This document shows, in pieces, positions 41,922 through 51,702 of a stretch of 64,000 bases of DNA. Source of the stretch: Methylosarcina fibrata AML-C10 (GTDB lineage: Bacteria; Pseudomonadota; Gammaproteobacteria; Methylococcales; Methylomonadaceae); NCBI RefSeq assembly GCF_000372865.1, contig NZ_KB889965.1:1137902-1201901 (forward strand), written 5' to 3'. A model generated the notes under the pieces. It worked only from the letters and a program-made list of their open reading frames with translations, was not told the origin of the DNA and did not search any database. The position numbers and the translations under genes were made by a program. Within the stretch, counting starts at the first letter, position 1, and each line of letters opens with the position of its first letter.

Positions 41922-44249
41922 TCAATTGGTAGTTAAATTTTCCTTGACGATTTTCGGGGTAACGAATACCAGCAATTCCTGTTTATCGTCCTGTTTAATC
42001 GTTCTTTTAAAGAGAAACCCGATCCCCGGAAGATCGGCAAAGAAAGGAACTTTATTGACGGTATCGAACACGGTGCCTTTGTATATTCCGCCCAGCACCA
42101 CAGTTTCTCCGTCGTTGACCAGCACGTTGGTTTTAACGTTGTTCGTGTCGATTCCAGGCTGCCCATTGACTACCAATTGCCCCACGTCATCCCTGGTAAG
42201 TTCCAGGTCCATGTTGATGCTGCCGCTGGGCGTGATCTGCGGAGTCACGTCCAACGTCAGCAGGGCATCGATAAACTGGGTATTGGTACCCGTATTGTTG
42301 CTGCTGGACTGGTAAGGGATTGAAGTACCCTGACTGATGGTCGCCTGACAACGGTCCGTAGTCATCACTCTCGGGTTGGAAAGCAGTTGGGCCTTGTCTT
42401 CATCCTGTAAAGCGGACAGTTCGAGATTCAGGACATAATCGGCGCCTCTCGCCAGCGTCATGCCCAGAGCGCCGTAGGGATTGGACGCGGCCAGATCCAC
42501 CAGGGTATCGGTTACCGAAAGATCGCCGTTGCCGGGGTCGGAAGCCGGATCGGGTCCGCCCACGCCAAATTGTTTGCCCGAACTCATGGTGGCCACTTTC
42601 GCCACGCCGAATCTGACGCCCAAGGTCCTGGCATAATTGGTGGAAGCGATGACGATTCTCGACTCGATCATGACCTGCTTGACCGGCACGTCCAACTTGC
42701 GAATCAACTTTTTGATTTCTTCAAGGCGCTTGGGCGTTTCGCGGACGATGAGCGTATTGGTCCTTGCATCGACCACGGCGGTACCGCGCGGCGACAGCAG
42801 CATAAAGGAATCTTCGGCCATTTGTTTCGCCGCAGCGGCGCCGCCGACACCGCCAGCTCCGCCCATGCCCATGGCGCTGCCATAAGCCCCGCCTTGAGCA
42901 CCTCCCATACCGGGCTGTATCGTTCTCTGGTTGAGGCTTTGCGTGCTGGCCTGGGACGATGCCGACGATCCGCGGTTTTTATTGTACAACCCGCACTGGC
43001 CGATGGCGCCGGAATCGAATCCTCTGAGCATGTTTCTGAAGTTTTCCGCTCTGGCATAATTGATCTTGAGATATTCGGTATGCAGAGGATCCAGGCGCTC
43101 GACCACATTTTGGGTTTCCCTTTGTTTTTCCTTGTATTCCTTGATTTTTCCGACAGGCGCCACCAAAGTGACGTTGCCGGTCTCGTATTTTTCCAGTCCC
43201 TTGGTCATCATGATAAAGTCCAGCGCCTCATCCCAGGGAACATCGTCCAGCTTTATCGTTACTTTTCCGGTCACATCATCCCCGGCCACGACGTTTTGTC
43301 CGGTGAATTCGGCCAGCACCGCGATAACGCTGCGGATATCGATGTCCTGAAAATTCAACGACAAACGGTCACCCGTGTATTTTTCACGTTGGGCCTGAAT
43401 CGCTTCCTTCTCGGCAGGAGTTAAAGGCCGGAACTCGACCGTCAATAATCCTTCCGATTGAAACAACGAGTAATCATAAAGATTGTTTTGCAAAGCCACG
43501 TTGATGGTCGTTTCTTTTGACGTGGAGCTGGCGTCGATGTATTTAACCGGCGTGGCAAACTCGGAAACGTCCAGCCGTTTAGTCAAATTTTCAGGCAGAC
43601 GAGTGTTCAAGAAACTGATCACGACCATGCCGCCTTCTTCCCTGGAATTCACGACGGTATTAGGATTGGCCAAAGAAACCAGAATCCGCCCTTCACCGTT
43701 TTCGCCGCGCTTGAAGTCCAATCCTTTAATGGATTGCCGAAATAATGATTCGGAAGCAGGAAAAGCCGGGGCGGGCACCCTTCTGTCCACGACCGGAGCC
43801 GAATCGACCGGAGGAGTTGCCGCTTTGCTGCTCAGAGTCAGCAGGATTTTATTGCCGGATGCTTTCGTTTCAAACGGCACGGATTCGAGTAGATTGACCA
43901 CAACCCGCACTCTGTCCGCCGCTTCTGCGACATAAAGGCTGCTGGCGCTGCCCTGATTGATAGTGAAAGTTTTTTTATCCAGGGCACTTTTTACCCCCGG
44001 AAAATCCATGGCGATTCTTGCCGGATTATCGGTATGGAACACTTTGGGTTCTATGGCAGGACCTGTCATTTCCAATTGTATTTGCAATTTGTCTCCGGCA
44101 ACGGAGGCGATTTCGACCGAAGAAATCGCCAGATCGGCCGCTTTAACAGAGGCAAGAGGAAATAAAGACAGATAGACGCTGCCCATCAGGTACAACCAGA
44201 AAAACGGAACTTTGTTATTCATCATGATGCCGACTCGTTTATTACACAT
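41922..44249 (-). CDS. pilQ: type IV pilus secretin PilQ
   Basis: A 775-residue outer-membrane secretin through which the pilus emerges. The order is signal peptide, two AMIN domains (LQIQLEMTGPAIEPKVFHTD; ILVSLANPNTVVNSREEGGM), secretin/TonB short domain (LSLNFQDIDIRSVIAVLAEF), N1 domain, and the secretin core (VMIESRIVIASTNYARTLGV, LLSNPRVMTTDRCQATISQG, VNDGETVVLGGIY) ending in FLFKRTIKQDDKQELLVFVT. A Gly/Met/Ala/Ser-rich segment (about residues 430-475, with GMGGAQGGAYGSAMGMGGAG) interrupts the N1 region. ATG at 44249 is preceded by GAGGA. Confidence 0.95.
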   Translation of the reverse strand: MCNKRVGIMMNNKVPFFWLYLMGSVYLSLFPLASVKAADLAISSVEIASVAGDKLQIQLEMTGPAIEPKVFHTDNPARIAMDFPGVKSALDKKTFTINQGSASSLYVAEAADRVRVVVNLLESVPFETKASGNKILLTLSSKAATPPVDSAPVVDRRVPAPAFPASESLFRQSIKGLDFKRGENGEGRILVSLANPNTVVNSREEGGMVVISFLNTRLPENLTKRLDVSEFATPVKYIDASSTSKETTINVALQNNLYDYSLFQSEGLLTVEFRPLTPAEKEAIQAQREKYTGDRLSLNFQDIDIRSVIAVLAEFTGQNVVAGDDVTGKVTIKLDDVPWDEALDFIMMTKGLEKYETGNVTLVAPVGKIKEYKEKQRETQNVVERLDPLHTEYLKINYARAENFRNMLRGFDSGAIGQCGLYNKNRGSSASSQASTQSLNQRTIQPGMGGAQGGAYGSAMGMGGAGGVGGAAAAKQMAEDSFMLLSPRGTAVVDARTNTLIVRETPKRLEEIKKLIRKLDVPVKQVMIESRIVIASTNYARTLGVRFGVAKVATMSSGKQFGVGGPDPASDPGNGDLSVTDTLVDLAASNPYGALGMTLARGADYVLNLELSALQDEDKAQLLSNPRVMTTDRCQATISQGTSIPYQSSSNNTGTNTQFIDALLTLDVTPQITPSGSINMDLELTRDDVGQLVVNGQPGIDTNNVKTNVLVNDGETVVLGGIYKGTVFDTVNKVPFFADLPGIGFLFKRTIKQDDKQELLVFVTPKIVKENLTTN

Positions 44250-44263
44250 TTTCTTTCCTCAAA

Positions 44264-44824
44264 TCATTCTGTCAAAGCCAATGATTGCTGCTGTTCGCGC
44301 CATTTTCCGGGTTTGTCCGAAATCATTTCCATAATTTCAATTTTGTCGCCGACGATCCGTATTATTTTGCCGTAGTTCTTGCCCAGATAATTGCCGACCT
44401 GGACGCGGTAAATGGTGCCGTCACTCGCTTTTACCAATCCCCATAAAGTGCCCTGCATGTTAACCGTTCCGACCATTCTCAAACTGTCCAGAGGATAAGC
44501 TTCCAACTCCTCTTTGGGCCTGGAAGTATCCGGCCTGAGACCCGTGCCTTCCACGTTCTCACCGTTTTCGGCCTGTTCGGCTTGCTCCAGAGGCGCAAAC
44601 GGATCGCGCAATCCTTCCGGTTTGAAAACGAAAGGCTCCACGATTTTGATTTCAGGCAACGGTTCAATCGGACCTTTCGGCTTTGCTTGTTCGGTTTTGA
44701 TGAAGGTTTCCAGATCCGAAAAATCATCGTTTCCGCATCCCGTCAACATCAAAGCAATGAACACGTTCGTAAATCCTGCAATTGTCCAGTGCGGAAGAGA
44801 TTTAATTAAACGAAGCCGGCTCAT
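44264..44824 (-). CDS. pilP: pilus assembly lipoprotein PilP
   Basis: A 186-residue lipoprotein. The signal (FTNVFIALMLTGCGND) has the lipobox LTGC; a disordered linker with IEPLPEIKIVEPFVFKPEGL and RDPFAPL (the PilQ-contact motif) precedes the compact beta domain (SLRMVGTVNMQGTLWGLVKA, YRVQVGNYLGKNYGKIIRI). PilP links the PilNO inner-membrane complex to PilQ. Its start overlaps the pilO stop by one base. Confidence 0.94.
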   Translation of the reverse strand: MSRLRLIKSLPHWTIAGFTNVFIALMLTGCGNDDFSDLETFIKTEQAKPKGPIEPLPEIKIVEPFVFKPEGLRDPFAPLEQAEQAENGENVEGTGLRPDTSRPKEELEAYPLDSLRMVGTVNMQGTLWGLVKASDGTIYRVQVGNYLGKNYGKIIRIVGDKIEIMEMISDKPGKWREQQQSLALTE

Positions 44825-45468
44825 TATTTATTTCCTCTTTTCTTTTTGACGGGGGCTGCTTCCGGAGCCAGACTTTCGTTATAGGTTTTCACCACGGCGT
44901 CCATCACCATAGCTCCCGTCTTCACTTTGGCTTGCGCCTGTTTTCCTTTAGTGGTTTCAGGAGCGATATTGACGTCGTGAATGGTTACAATTCTCGGCAG
45001 AGAAGCCAGACCGCTGACGAACAAGCCTAATTCTTCGTAGCGGCCGATCACCTTAATATTGATAGGCAGCTCGGAATAGAAATCCTTGCGCACCGGGGCG
45101 CCGGGTTTGAACAATCTGAACTCCAGGCCGCTCGCCAGTCCGGTCTGAGAAATATCGACCAGAAGGCTGGCCACTTCTTCTTCGGTCGGCATTTGCTTGA
45201 TCATCTCCGCCAGCGACGCTTCGATCTGCTCCAGTTGTTTTTTATAGTCGGGAAGATTGACCGCTTTCTTCTGTTTAATGACAAACGAGTTTCTTAGCTC
45301 CAGTTCTTTCTTTTCGATTTTTTCAAGTTCCGCCAGTTGATCAAGAGTAAAATAGTAAACTCCCGCCCCCGCTACAATGACGCACAGAATCACTATTACC
45401 GCCAGTTTTACCGGCCGCGGCCACGTCCCCGAGGCTTCGATGTCCCAGTTGATTTCGGAAAGATTCAT
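44824..45468 (-). CDS. pilO: pilus assembly protein PilO
   Basis: A 214-residue inner-membrane protein. A short cytoplasmic N-terminus precedes one transmembrane helix (PVKLAVIVILCVIVAGAGVY), a coiled coil (LAELEKIEKKELELRNSF), and a ferredoxin-like periplasmic domain with QMPTEEEVASLLVDISQTGL, FYSELPINIKVIGRYEELGL and the PilP-binding tail. The C-terminal end is basic. It overlaps pilN by 4 bp (ATGA-type). Confidence 0.95.
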   Translation of the reverse strand: MNLSEINWDIEASGTWPRPVKLAVIVILCVIVAGAGVYYFTLDQLAELEKIEKKELELRNSFVIKQKKAVNLPDYKKQLEQIEASLAEMIKQMPTEEEVASLLVDISQTGLASGLEFRLFKPGAPVRKDFYSELPINIKVIGRYEELGLFVSGLASLPRIVTIHDVNIAPETTKGKQAQAKVKTGAMVMDAVVKTYNESLAPEAAPVKKKRGNK

Positions 45469-46028
45469 GGTTTACCTCCCGCAGTATGCTTGCCTTGCTG
45501 CGCAATCAGGGTAAAATCGCTTAACTGTTCGGAATTGGTTTTTTCTTGTGACTGGATGACGTTGATCTTGGGAAATTTCAGCCATGAAGACGCATCGATG
45601 GCTCGCATGAAAGCCGAAACCCGCGCATTGGATTCGGTTTTGCCTTCGAAGGTGAGATTGGCCCCTTGCTGAATGAATTTGGTCAGAAAAATGCCTTCCG
45701 GCGCGGTTTTGGGGATTTCATCAAATAAATGCACAACCTCTGGCCGGCTTTCCTGCAATTTTTGAATGACGTTGATTTTTGCCAGCAGTTTGTTTTTCTT
45801 TTCTTCTATGGTTTTAATCTCTGTAATTTTTTTATCCAGCAAAGCGATTTCATCCTCCAGCCGCTTGTTTCTTTTTTCCTGATATTCCTTCAGACCTTCG
45901 ATGTACATGTGAACGGCCAACAGAATGCCGATTGTCCCTAATACCGACAAGGCAATCGACATGAGAAAATCCTGTTTCTTCTGTTTGCGCAGCTCTTCTC
46001 GCCAGGGAAGTAAGTTGATTCTCGCCAT
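45465..46028 (-). CDS. pilN: pilus assembly protein PilN
   Basis: A 187-residue inner-membrane protein. It begins MARINLLPWREELRKQKKQD, the conserved PilM-binding peptide (INLLPWR), then one transmembrane helix (LSVLGTIGILLAVHMYI), a coiled coil (EYQEKRNKRLEDEIALLDKK), and a ferredoxin-like domain shared with PilO. Its ATG overlaps the pilM stop region by one base, consistent with translational coupling. Confidence 0.96.
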   Translation of the reverse strand: MARINLLPWREELRKQKKQDFLMSIALSVLGTIGILLAVHMYIEGLKEYQEKRNKRLEDEIALLDKKITEIKTIEEKKNKLLAKINVIQKLQESRPEVVHLFDEIPKTAPEGIFLTKFIQQGANLTFEGKTESNARVSAFMRAIDASSWLKFPKINVIQSQEKTNSEQLSDFTLIAQQGKHTAGGKP

Positions 46029-47089
46029 TATTCAAAACTCCTCAAAGCAAGGCCGCATGCAATCATCATGGCCGGCGCATCGTTACTCAGAGCTTGAGGC
46101 TTTACTTTGCTGGACAGGGCCATGTTGATAAAAGGATTGGCAATATAAGCCGGTACGCCCAAGCTTTGCTCGGCAAGCTTATCGATTCCGGGAATGGAAG
46201 CGCAGCCGCCGGCCAGTATCAGGCTGTCGATCCCTCTATTGGCGCTCGACGAAACGAAAAATTGCAACGATCGGGCAATCTGCTGAACCATGGCCCGCTT
46301 AAAGGGTTCGAGGACATCGACGGCATAATTGTCGGGCAGTCCTCCCTGCCTTTTAGCCAGGCCTGCCTCTTCGTAGGACAAACCGTAGCGGCGCTGGATT
46401 TCTTCGGTTAATTGTTTTCCGCCGAATCCTTGCTCTCTCGTATAAACGGTTTTCGAGCCGTGCAATACGTTTAAAGTGGCCATGGATGCCCCGATATCGG
46501 CTATCGCCACTGTTTGGCCTTCGCTGGCATCGGTAAACTGATCGGCCAGCAACGAAAAGGCATTTTCCATGGCGAATGCTTCCACATCGACAATCTTTGC
46601 TTTTAGTCCGGCCTTGAGCAAGGTCTCGACGCGGTCGTCGACATTTTCCTTTCTGGAAGCGGCCAGCAACACGTCGACCATGTCGGGATTGTTTTCATTG
46701 GGCCTTTGCACCTCAAAATCGAAATTGACTTCATCCAGCGAATACGGTACATACTGGTCCGCTTCCACCATGATCTGTTCTTCCATTTCGTCTTCACTTA
46801 ACGATGCCGGCATGGTGATGATTTTGGTCATCACGGCGGATCCCGAAACCGCCACGGCCGCCTGTTTCAGTTTGGTCCCGGATTGTTTAACGGCTGATTT
46901 GATTGCATCGGCTATGACGTTGACGTTGGCGATATGTTTATCGATGACGGCGTCTTTCGGTAAAGGAGCTACGGCATAGCTTTCCACCCGGTAGCGTGCC
47001 CCTACTCGACTTAATTCCAGTAACTTTACAGCCGCTGTACTGATGTCGACGCCCAGAACAGCATTCTGTTTTTGATTAAACCAGCTCAT
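46028..47089 (-). CDS. pilM: pilus assembly ATPase-like protein PilM
   Basis: A 353-residue actin-fold cytoplasmic protein that binds PilN at the inner membrane. Visible motifs are NAVLGVDISTAAVKLLEL (phosphate 1), EQIMVEADQYVPYSLDEVNF, AIADIGASMATLNVLHG (phosphate 2), and SLILAGGCASIPGIDKL (adenosine). ATG at 47089 (MSWFNQKQ) follows AAGGAAAATTTC; the nine-residue extension to 47116 is unlikely. It is the first gene of pilMNOPQ. The 264-bp gap to mrcA holds the divergent promoters. Confidence 0.96.
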   Translation of the reverse strand: MSWFNQKQNAVLGVDISTAAVKLLELSRVGARYRVESYAVAPLPKDAVIDKHIANVNVIADAIKSAVKQSGTKLKQAAVAVSGSAVMTKIITMPASLSEDEMEEQIMVEADQYVPYSLDEVNFDFEVQRPNENNPDMVDVLLAASRKENVDDRVETLLKAGLKAKIVDVEAFAMENAFSLLADQFTDASEGQTVAIADIGASMATLNVLHGSKTVYTREQGFGGKQLTEEIQRRYGLSYEEAGLAKRQGGLPDNYAVDVLEPFKRAMVQQIARSLQFFVSSSANRGIDSLILAGGCASIPGIDKLAEQSLGVPAYIANPFINMALSSKVKPQALSNDAPAMMIACGLALRSFE

Positions 47090-47353
47090 GAAATTTTCCT
47101 TGAAAAAACTGATCATTTCCGATCACATGTTGAAATGGCTGTTTTTCTTGACCTTAGCCATCATTCCTTACATGAATTGCAAAAAGTATAGTTGTGTTTT
47201 TTATTTTGATTCGAAAAATTCAGCAATTAACTTGGGGTAAAAAAGTGCTCTATACTGCCTCAAGTTTAATTTGATCCGGCGCTGTCGAATTAAAGTACTT
47301 GCAAAATTGTTAATATTTTCACGTTTTATATTTCACTGCTTTAGATTAGGCCT

Positions 47354-49720
47354 GTGCCCAAGCGATCGTTATTCAAAATTCTGCTGAAATGGTTTTTCTT
47401 TACCGCCCTATCGGGTCTGCTCTGCCTGACCGCGTTCGGTTATTTTTTTTACAACCGACTTCTGGAAACTCTTCCCGATATCAAAACGCTTCAGCACGTT
47501 CACTATGAAACGCCGCTAAAGATTTATTCGAGCGACAAACGCTTGATCGGCCAGTTCGGAGAACAAAACCGTGCGCCGATAGGCGTCGACCAAATTCCCA
47601 AGTTACTGATCAAGGCGTTCGTCGCCGCCGAGGACGAGCATTTTTTCGAACATCGGGGGGTGGACTATAAAGGATTGCTTCGAGCCGGATTGCAATTGGC
47701 GCTTACCGGGGAAAAAAAGCAGGGCGGCAGCACGATCACCATGCAGTTGACGCGTAATTTTCTGATCGGCAAGGAAAAAACGTATCTTCGCAAATTAAAG
47801 GAAATCATTCTGGCGTTGCGGGTTGAGCGGGAATATTCAAAAGACAAAATTCTGGAGCTTTATTTGAACCAAATCTATCTGGGTCAACGCTCCTATGGCG
47901 TCAGTGCCGCTGCCGAAACTTATTACGGCAGGCCGTTGCAGTCGCTGTCGTTGGCCGAATTTGCGATGATCGCCGGCCTGCCGAAAGCGCCGTCGGCTTA
48001 TAATCCTATCGCCAACGAAGCGCGGGCCATGCAAAGGCGCAACTATGTGCTGCGCCGGATGCGGGAGCTCGGTTTCATTAGCGACCAAGACTTTGAGAAC
48101 GCGCTAAAGCAGCCTTCGACCGCCAAATTGCATTACCGGCCGGTTGAACTCGACGCCCCGTATGTAGCGGAAATGACGAGACAGGAAATGGTCAGCCGCT
48201 ATGGCGAAAAGGCTTATACTTCCGGATTCAATGTCTATACGACGATAACCTCACCTCTGCAAACGGCCGCCAATCAGGCCCTGGCTGATGCCCTGCACCG
48301 CTATGACGAACGGCACGGCTACCGCGCGGCGCCTTCCACTCTCATGCAGACTTCCAGCTTCGACGATCTTCCCGTCATCGGAGATACTTTTCCTGCCGTC
48401 ATAATCCGGACTACAAAGAAAGCGATCACCGCCAGGCTGCAAAATAATGCCTTGATCGACATTCCGGAGGAAAATGCTCAATGGGCGCGCAACACTCGCC
48501 TCACGGGTAAGGATGAAGTAGTTTCCGTCAACAACATCATCCGCGTTCGGCAATTGCCCGACAAAACCTGGGCTATAACCCAGGTTCCCAGAGTAGAAGG
48601 CGCTTTCGTGGCTCTAAAAGCGGACACTGGAGCGATTCTGGCTTTGACCGGCGGATTTGATTTTTTCCGGAACAAATTTAATCGGGCGGTCCAGTCAAAA
48701 AGGCAGCCGGGGTCGGGATTTAAGCCGATCATCTACACGGCGGCACTGGAAGAAGGCTTTACACCGGCAACCATAATCAATGACGAACCCATCGTCATCG
48801 ATGATCCGCATCAGGAAATCGAATGGCGTCCGGAAAATTACAGCAGAAATTTCGTAGGGCCCACCAGCCTCAGAAAGGCTTTGATACATTCAAGCAATGT
48901 GATTTCCGTCCGCTTGCTGGAAACGATCGGTCTTGAAAAAGCAATCTCTACAGCGAAGCGTTTCGGCTTTTCTCCGCGGCAACTCCCTCGCAGCCTGTCT
49001 CTTGCCCTGGGCAGCGGCTACGCCTCTCCTCTGCAAATGGCGCAAATGTATGCGGTTTTTGCCAACGGCGGCTTTCTGGTTAATCCCTATCTTATTGAAC
49101 GGGTCGAGACCAAAGAAGGGGAGATTGTCTTTCAGGCCGCTCCTCCCGCTGCCTGCTCTCATTGCGATAGCCGTGCCGACGGGGACGGGCTCGCGCCCAG
49201 AATCCTGGCGCCTCCCATTCATTTCCTGATGAACAGTTTGTTAAGGGATGTCGTGCAGCACGGTACGGCAACCGATGCCAAAATTTTGAGCCGAACGGAT
49301 CTTGCCGGCAAGACCGGCACCACCAACGACTTCAGGGATGCCTGGTTTAACGGTTATACGCCGGACATTGCCGCGACGGCCTGGGTGGGATTCGACAATT
49401 TTGATTCGCTCGGCGAGCGGGAAACCGGGGGAAAAACGGCCTTGCCGATGTGGGTGGAGTTCATGAAGACCGCCTTGCAAAATCTTCCGGAAACGCCAAT
49501 GGTCGTGCCGGAAGGCATCGTGCAGGCCTTTATCAATCCGGCCACCGGTTTTCTGGAACCTGCGGGGAGCAAATACGGAATGCTGGAATATTTTCAGAGC
49601 GGGCGGGCGCCTACGAATTTGGGACCTTCGGGCGGCGAGTCAGGCGAAGATTATGACGGGAATAAGTCGAGCCCTAATGGCAAGGGCGTCATCGACAAAC
49701 CGGTGGAAGCCCTATTTTAA
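47354..49720 (+). CDS. mrcA: penicillin-binding protein 1A
   Basis: A 788-residue bifunctional class A PBP. An N-terminal membrane anchor (FFFTALSGLLCLTAFGYFFY) precedes the glycosyltransferase domain (catalytic Glu in AAEDEHFFEHRGVD; GGSTITMQLTRN; LELYLNQIYLGQRSYGVSAA). An OB-like insert (about 320-415) follows, then the transpeptidase domain with Ser in RQPGSGFKP (SxxK), HSSNV (SxN) and AGKTGTTNDFRDAWF (KTG). The C-terminal tail is Gly/Ser-rich. It starts with GTG at 47354 and is divergent from pilM, a common arrangement. Confidence 0.96.
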   Translation: MPKRSLFKILLKWFFFTALSGLLCLTAFGYFFYNRLLETLPDIKTLQHVHYETPLKIYSSDKRLIGQFGEQNRAPIGVDQIPKLLIKAFVAAEDEHFFEHRGVDYKGLLRAGLQLALTGEKKQGGSTITMQLTRNFLIGKEKTYLRKLKEIILALRVEREYSKDKILELYLNQIYLGQRSYGVSAAAETYYGRPLQSLSLAEFAMIAGLPKAPSAYNPIANEARAMQRRNYVLRRMRELGFISDQDFENALKQPSTAKLHYRPVELDAPYVAEMTRQEMVSRYGEKAYTSGFNVYTTITSPLQTAANQALADALHRYDERHGYRAAPSTLMQTSSFDDLPVIGDTFPAVIIRTTKKAITARLQNNALIDIPEENAQWARNTRLTGKDEVVSVNNIIRVRQLPDKTWAITQVPRVEGAFVALKADTGAILALTGGFDFFRNKFNRAVQSKRQPGSGFKPIIYTAALEEGFTPATIINDEPIVIDDPHQEIEWRPENYSRNFVGPTSLRKALIHSSNVISVRLLETIGLEKAISTAKRFGFSPRQLPRSLSLALGSGYASPLQMAQMYAVFANGGFLVNPYLIERVETKEGEIVFQAAPPAACSHCDSRADGDGLAPRILAPPIHFLMNSLLRDVVQHGTATDAKILSRTDLAGKTGTTNDFRDAWFNGYTPDIAATAWVGFDNFDSLGERETGGKTALPMWVEFMKTALQNLPETPMVVPEGIVQAFINPATGFLEPAGSKYGMLEYFQSGRAPTNLGPSGGESGEDYDGNKSSPNGKGVIDKPVEALF

Positions 49721-49979
49721 AAAGAGCCCTGAAGAATCGGGAAACATCCCGGCAGGAAACTCCTTATTTACAGGATGGACTGCCTCATGGATCGTCCGCT
49801 TGAACCGCACAGCCGGACGATTGCCGTTTACCGGATGCCCTTGCCGAACGGAACGCATCCTTGCATTCATAGACGAGTTTTATGGGAGCGGCAGTTATTA
49901 AAAAACCGGTCAATCATCTGCCGCCGTCTTCCCGCTTGACGAGATTTCCTTGCTAAAGGAAAACGGAGGCAAGGGAGCC
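49721..49979. other. short intergenic region after mrcA
   Basis: About 260 bp between the convergent mrcA and rpmE genes. An 82-codon open frame on the plus strand here overlaps mrcA and has no family or ribosome-binding site. No clear terminator was identified. Confidence 0.4.
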
Positions 49980-50180
49980 TTATTTACCGTATTTTCTACG
50001 GAATTTATCGACCCGTCCGGCGGTATCCACTACACGCTGCTTGCCGGTGTAAAACGGATGACAGGAAGAACATACTTCGACAAGCAGGTCCTTCGACAGT
50101 ACGGAACCGGTTACAAAAGTATTGCCACAGCCACAAGTGACTGTTATTTGTTTATATGCTGGATGAATTTCTGGTTTCAT
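49980..50180 (-). CDS. rpmE: 50S ribosomal protein L31
   Basis: A 66-residue protein: [20 protein letters not shown], the conserved N-terminus with a zinc-type CxC, then [20 protein letters not shown] giving CxxCHP. These are the four Cys of the zinc-containing (C+) L31 form. The end [10 protein letters not shown] is the normal C-terminus. GGAAG lies a few bases before ATG at 50180. It is an isolated gene downstream of ampG on the same strand. Confidence 0.96.
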   Translation of the reverse strand: MKPEIHPAYKQITVTCGCGNTFVTGSVLSKDLLVEVCSSCHPFYTGKQRVVDTAGRVDKFRRKYGK

Positions 50181-50296
50181 ATCGCTTCCACGTGACCCGA
50201 ATGGGTTAATTCTAAAAAACTTCGTATGATACGTCTTATATTAACACTTGGCAACAGGTATTTATCGACGTGCCGTATCCGTCAAAGACTTTCAGG

Positions 50297-51649
50297 CTAA
50301 GGGCCGGACGGCACCGTTCTCATCATTTTTTCCCGGTACATCAACAACAGGACCAATAAAATCGCCGGCAGCCCGACGGCCGAGGCATAAAGAAAAAAAG
50401 CGTAATAGCCGAACCTGTCGACGATCACTCCGGAAAAGCCTCCCAAAAACTGCGCCGGCAACGTCATCAGGGAACTGAACAGAGCGTACTGAGTTGCCGT
50501 ATAGGCAGTACTGGTCAGACTTGAGAGGTAGGCGATGAAAACCGAGGTTGCCAACCCTCCGCTTAAATTGTCGGCACTGATGACGCCGGCCAGCAACAAT
50601 TTGCTGGGCTCGGTCAGCGCCAGCGTGGCAAACAGCAGATTGGTGACAACCACCATGACCGAACCCAACAACAAAGACTTCATGATGCCGTAGCGGACCA
50701 CCAACAGTCCGCCCAGCGAGGCTCCGGCAATGGTCATGAAAAAACCGAAAATCTTGCTGATGTCGGCAATGTCTTTCTTGTTGAATCCCAAATCCAAATA
50801 AAACGGATTGGACATGACGCCGAGAGTGATATCGCTCATTTTGTAAACCGCGATCAGCATGAGTATCAAAAGTCCGGTCCGGCCGTTTCGTCTGAAAAAC
50901 TCGACAAAAGGGCTTAAAACCGCATCGGAAAAACCCGCCAGCAGGCGCTGACGGAAATTTTTCGCCTCGGCAACACCGAGCGCATTTTCAAGCTCCTTTT
51001 CAATTCGAATAGCTCCGTTGACCGGCTTGTGCTCGGGTTCCCGGATGCACAATGTCGCCAGCACGCCGATCGACATGGCGGCCGCCATCACCCAATAAGC
51101 CGATCTCCAGTTAAAAAAATCGGCTATATAAAAAGCTCCCGCGCCGGCCAGCAGCAACGCTATCCGATACCCTAACACATAGGTTGCGGCCATGGCCCCC
51201 TGGTATTCGGCATCGGCCCTTTCGATCCGGTAGGCATCGATAACGATATCCTGAGTCGCCGAACAAAACGCCACCCAAACGGCAAAAAGAGCGCAGAGCC
51301 GTAACTGGGAATGGACGTCGACACCCGCCATTCCGATCAGACCGGCCATGATCCCGATTTGCGCCAGCAGCATCCAGCTTCGTCTTTTGCCCAATATTCT
51401 GCAAAAAAAAGGAAGAGACAGACGATCGATCACCGGTGCCCAGAACACCTTGATCGAATAAGTGACTCCGACCCAACTAAAAAAACCGATCAGAGAGCGG
51501 TCGATTCCTTCGTCCCTCAACCAGGCCGACAGCGTTGAAAAAACCAGTAAAAACGGCAGGCCGGCGGAAAAGCCTAGAAAGATCATGCTCAGCACGTGCG
51601 GCTGAGTATAAACGGAGAAGGCGGAACGCCAACTTTTTTCAGATGTCAT
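50297..51649 (-). CDS. ampG: AmpG-type muropeptide permease (MFS)
   Basis: A 450-residue, 12-to-14-helix transporter of the major facilitator superfamily, AmpG branch, which imports GlcNAc-anhydroMurNAc peptides for cell-wall recycling. Characteristic stretches are FLGFSAGLPFLLVFSTLSAW near the start, WAPVIDRLSLPFFCRILGKR, SATQDIVIDAYRIERADAEY, and FLGGFSGVIVDRFGYYAFFL near the end. ATG at 51649 (MTSEKSWRSAF) is preferred; the extra 19 codons to 51706 pass through a GC-rich hairpin and would need a TTG start. Confidence 0.92.
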   Translation of the reverse strand: MTSEKSWRSAFSVYTQPHVLSMIFLGFSAGLPFLLVFSTLSAWLRDEGIDRSLIGFFSWVGVTYSIKVFWAPVIDRLSLPFFCRILGKRRSWMLLAQIGIMAGLIGMAGVDVHSQLRLCALFAVWVAFCSATQDIVIDAYRIERADAEYQGAMAATYVLGYRIALLLAGAGAFYIADFFNWRSAYWVMAAAMSIGVLATLCIREPEHKPVNGAIRIEKELENALGVAEAKNFRQRLLAGFSDAVLSPFVEFFRRNGRTGLLILMLIAVYKMSDITLGVMSNPFYLDLGFNKKDIADISKIFGFFMTIAGASLGGLLVVRYGIMKSLLLGSVMVVVTNLLFATLALTEPSKLLLAGVISADNLSGGLATSVFIAYLSSLTSTAYTATQYALFSSLMTLPAQFLGGFSGVIVDRFGYYAFFLYASAVGLPAILLVLLLMYREKMMRTVPSGP

Positions 51650-51669
51650 CGGCTCGGCCTGAACGAATG

Positions 51670-51690
51670 CGCCGCCTCGAAGGCGGCGCA
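51670..51690. terminator. GC-rich hairpin between nhaD and ampG
   Basis: CGCCGCCT pairs with AGGCGGCG around a short CGA loop: a strong stem just after the nhaD stop and before the ampG start. No clear T-tract follows in either direction, so its role as a terminator is uncertain. Confidence 0.5.
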
Positions 51691-51702
51691 AAAGAGTGGG
51701 TA

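Noticed and set aside
42570-43424. 284-codon plus-strand open frame opposite pilQ
   Set aside because: Shadow of the secretin gene.
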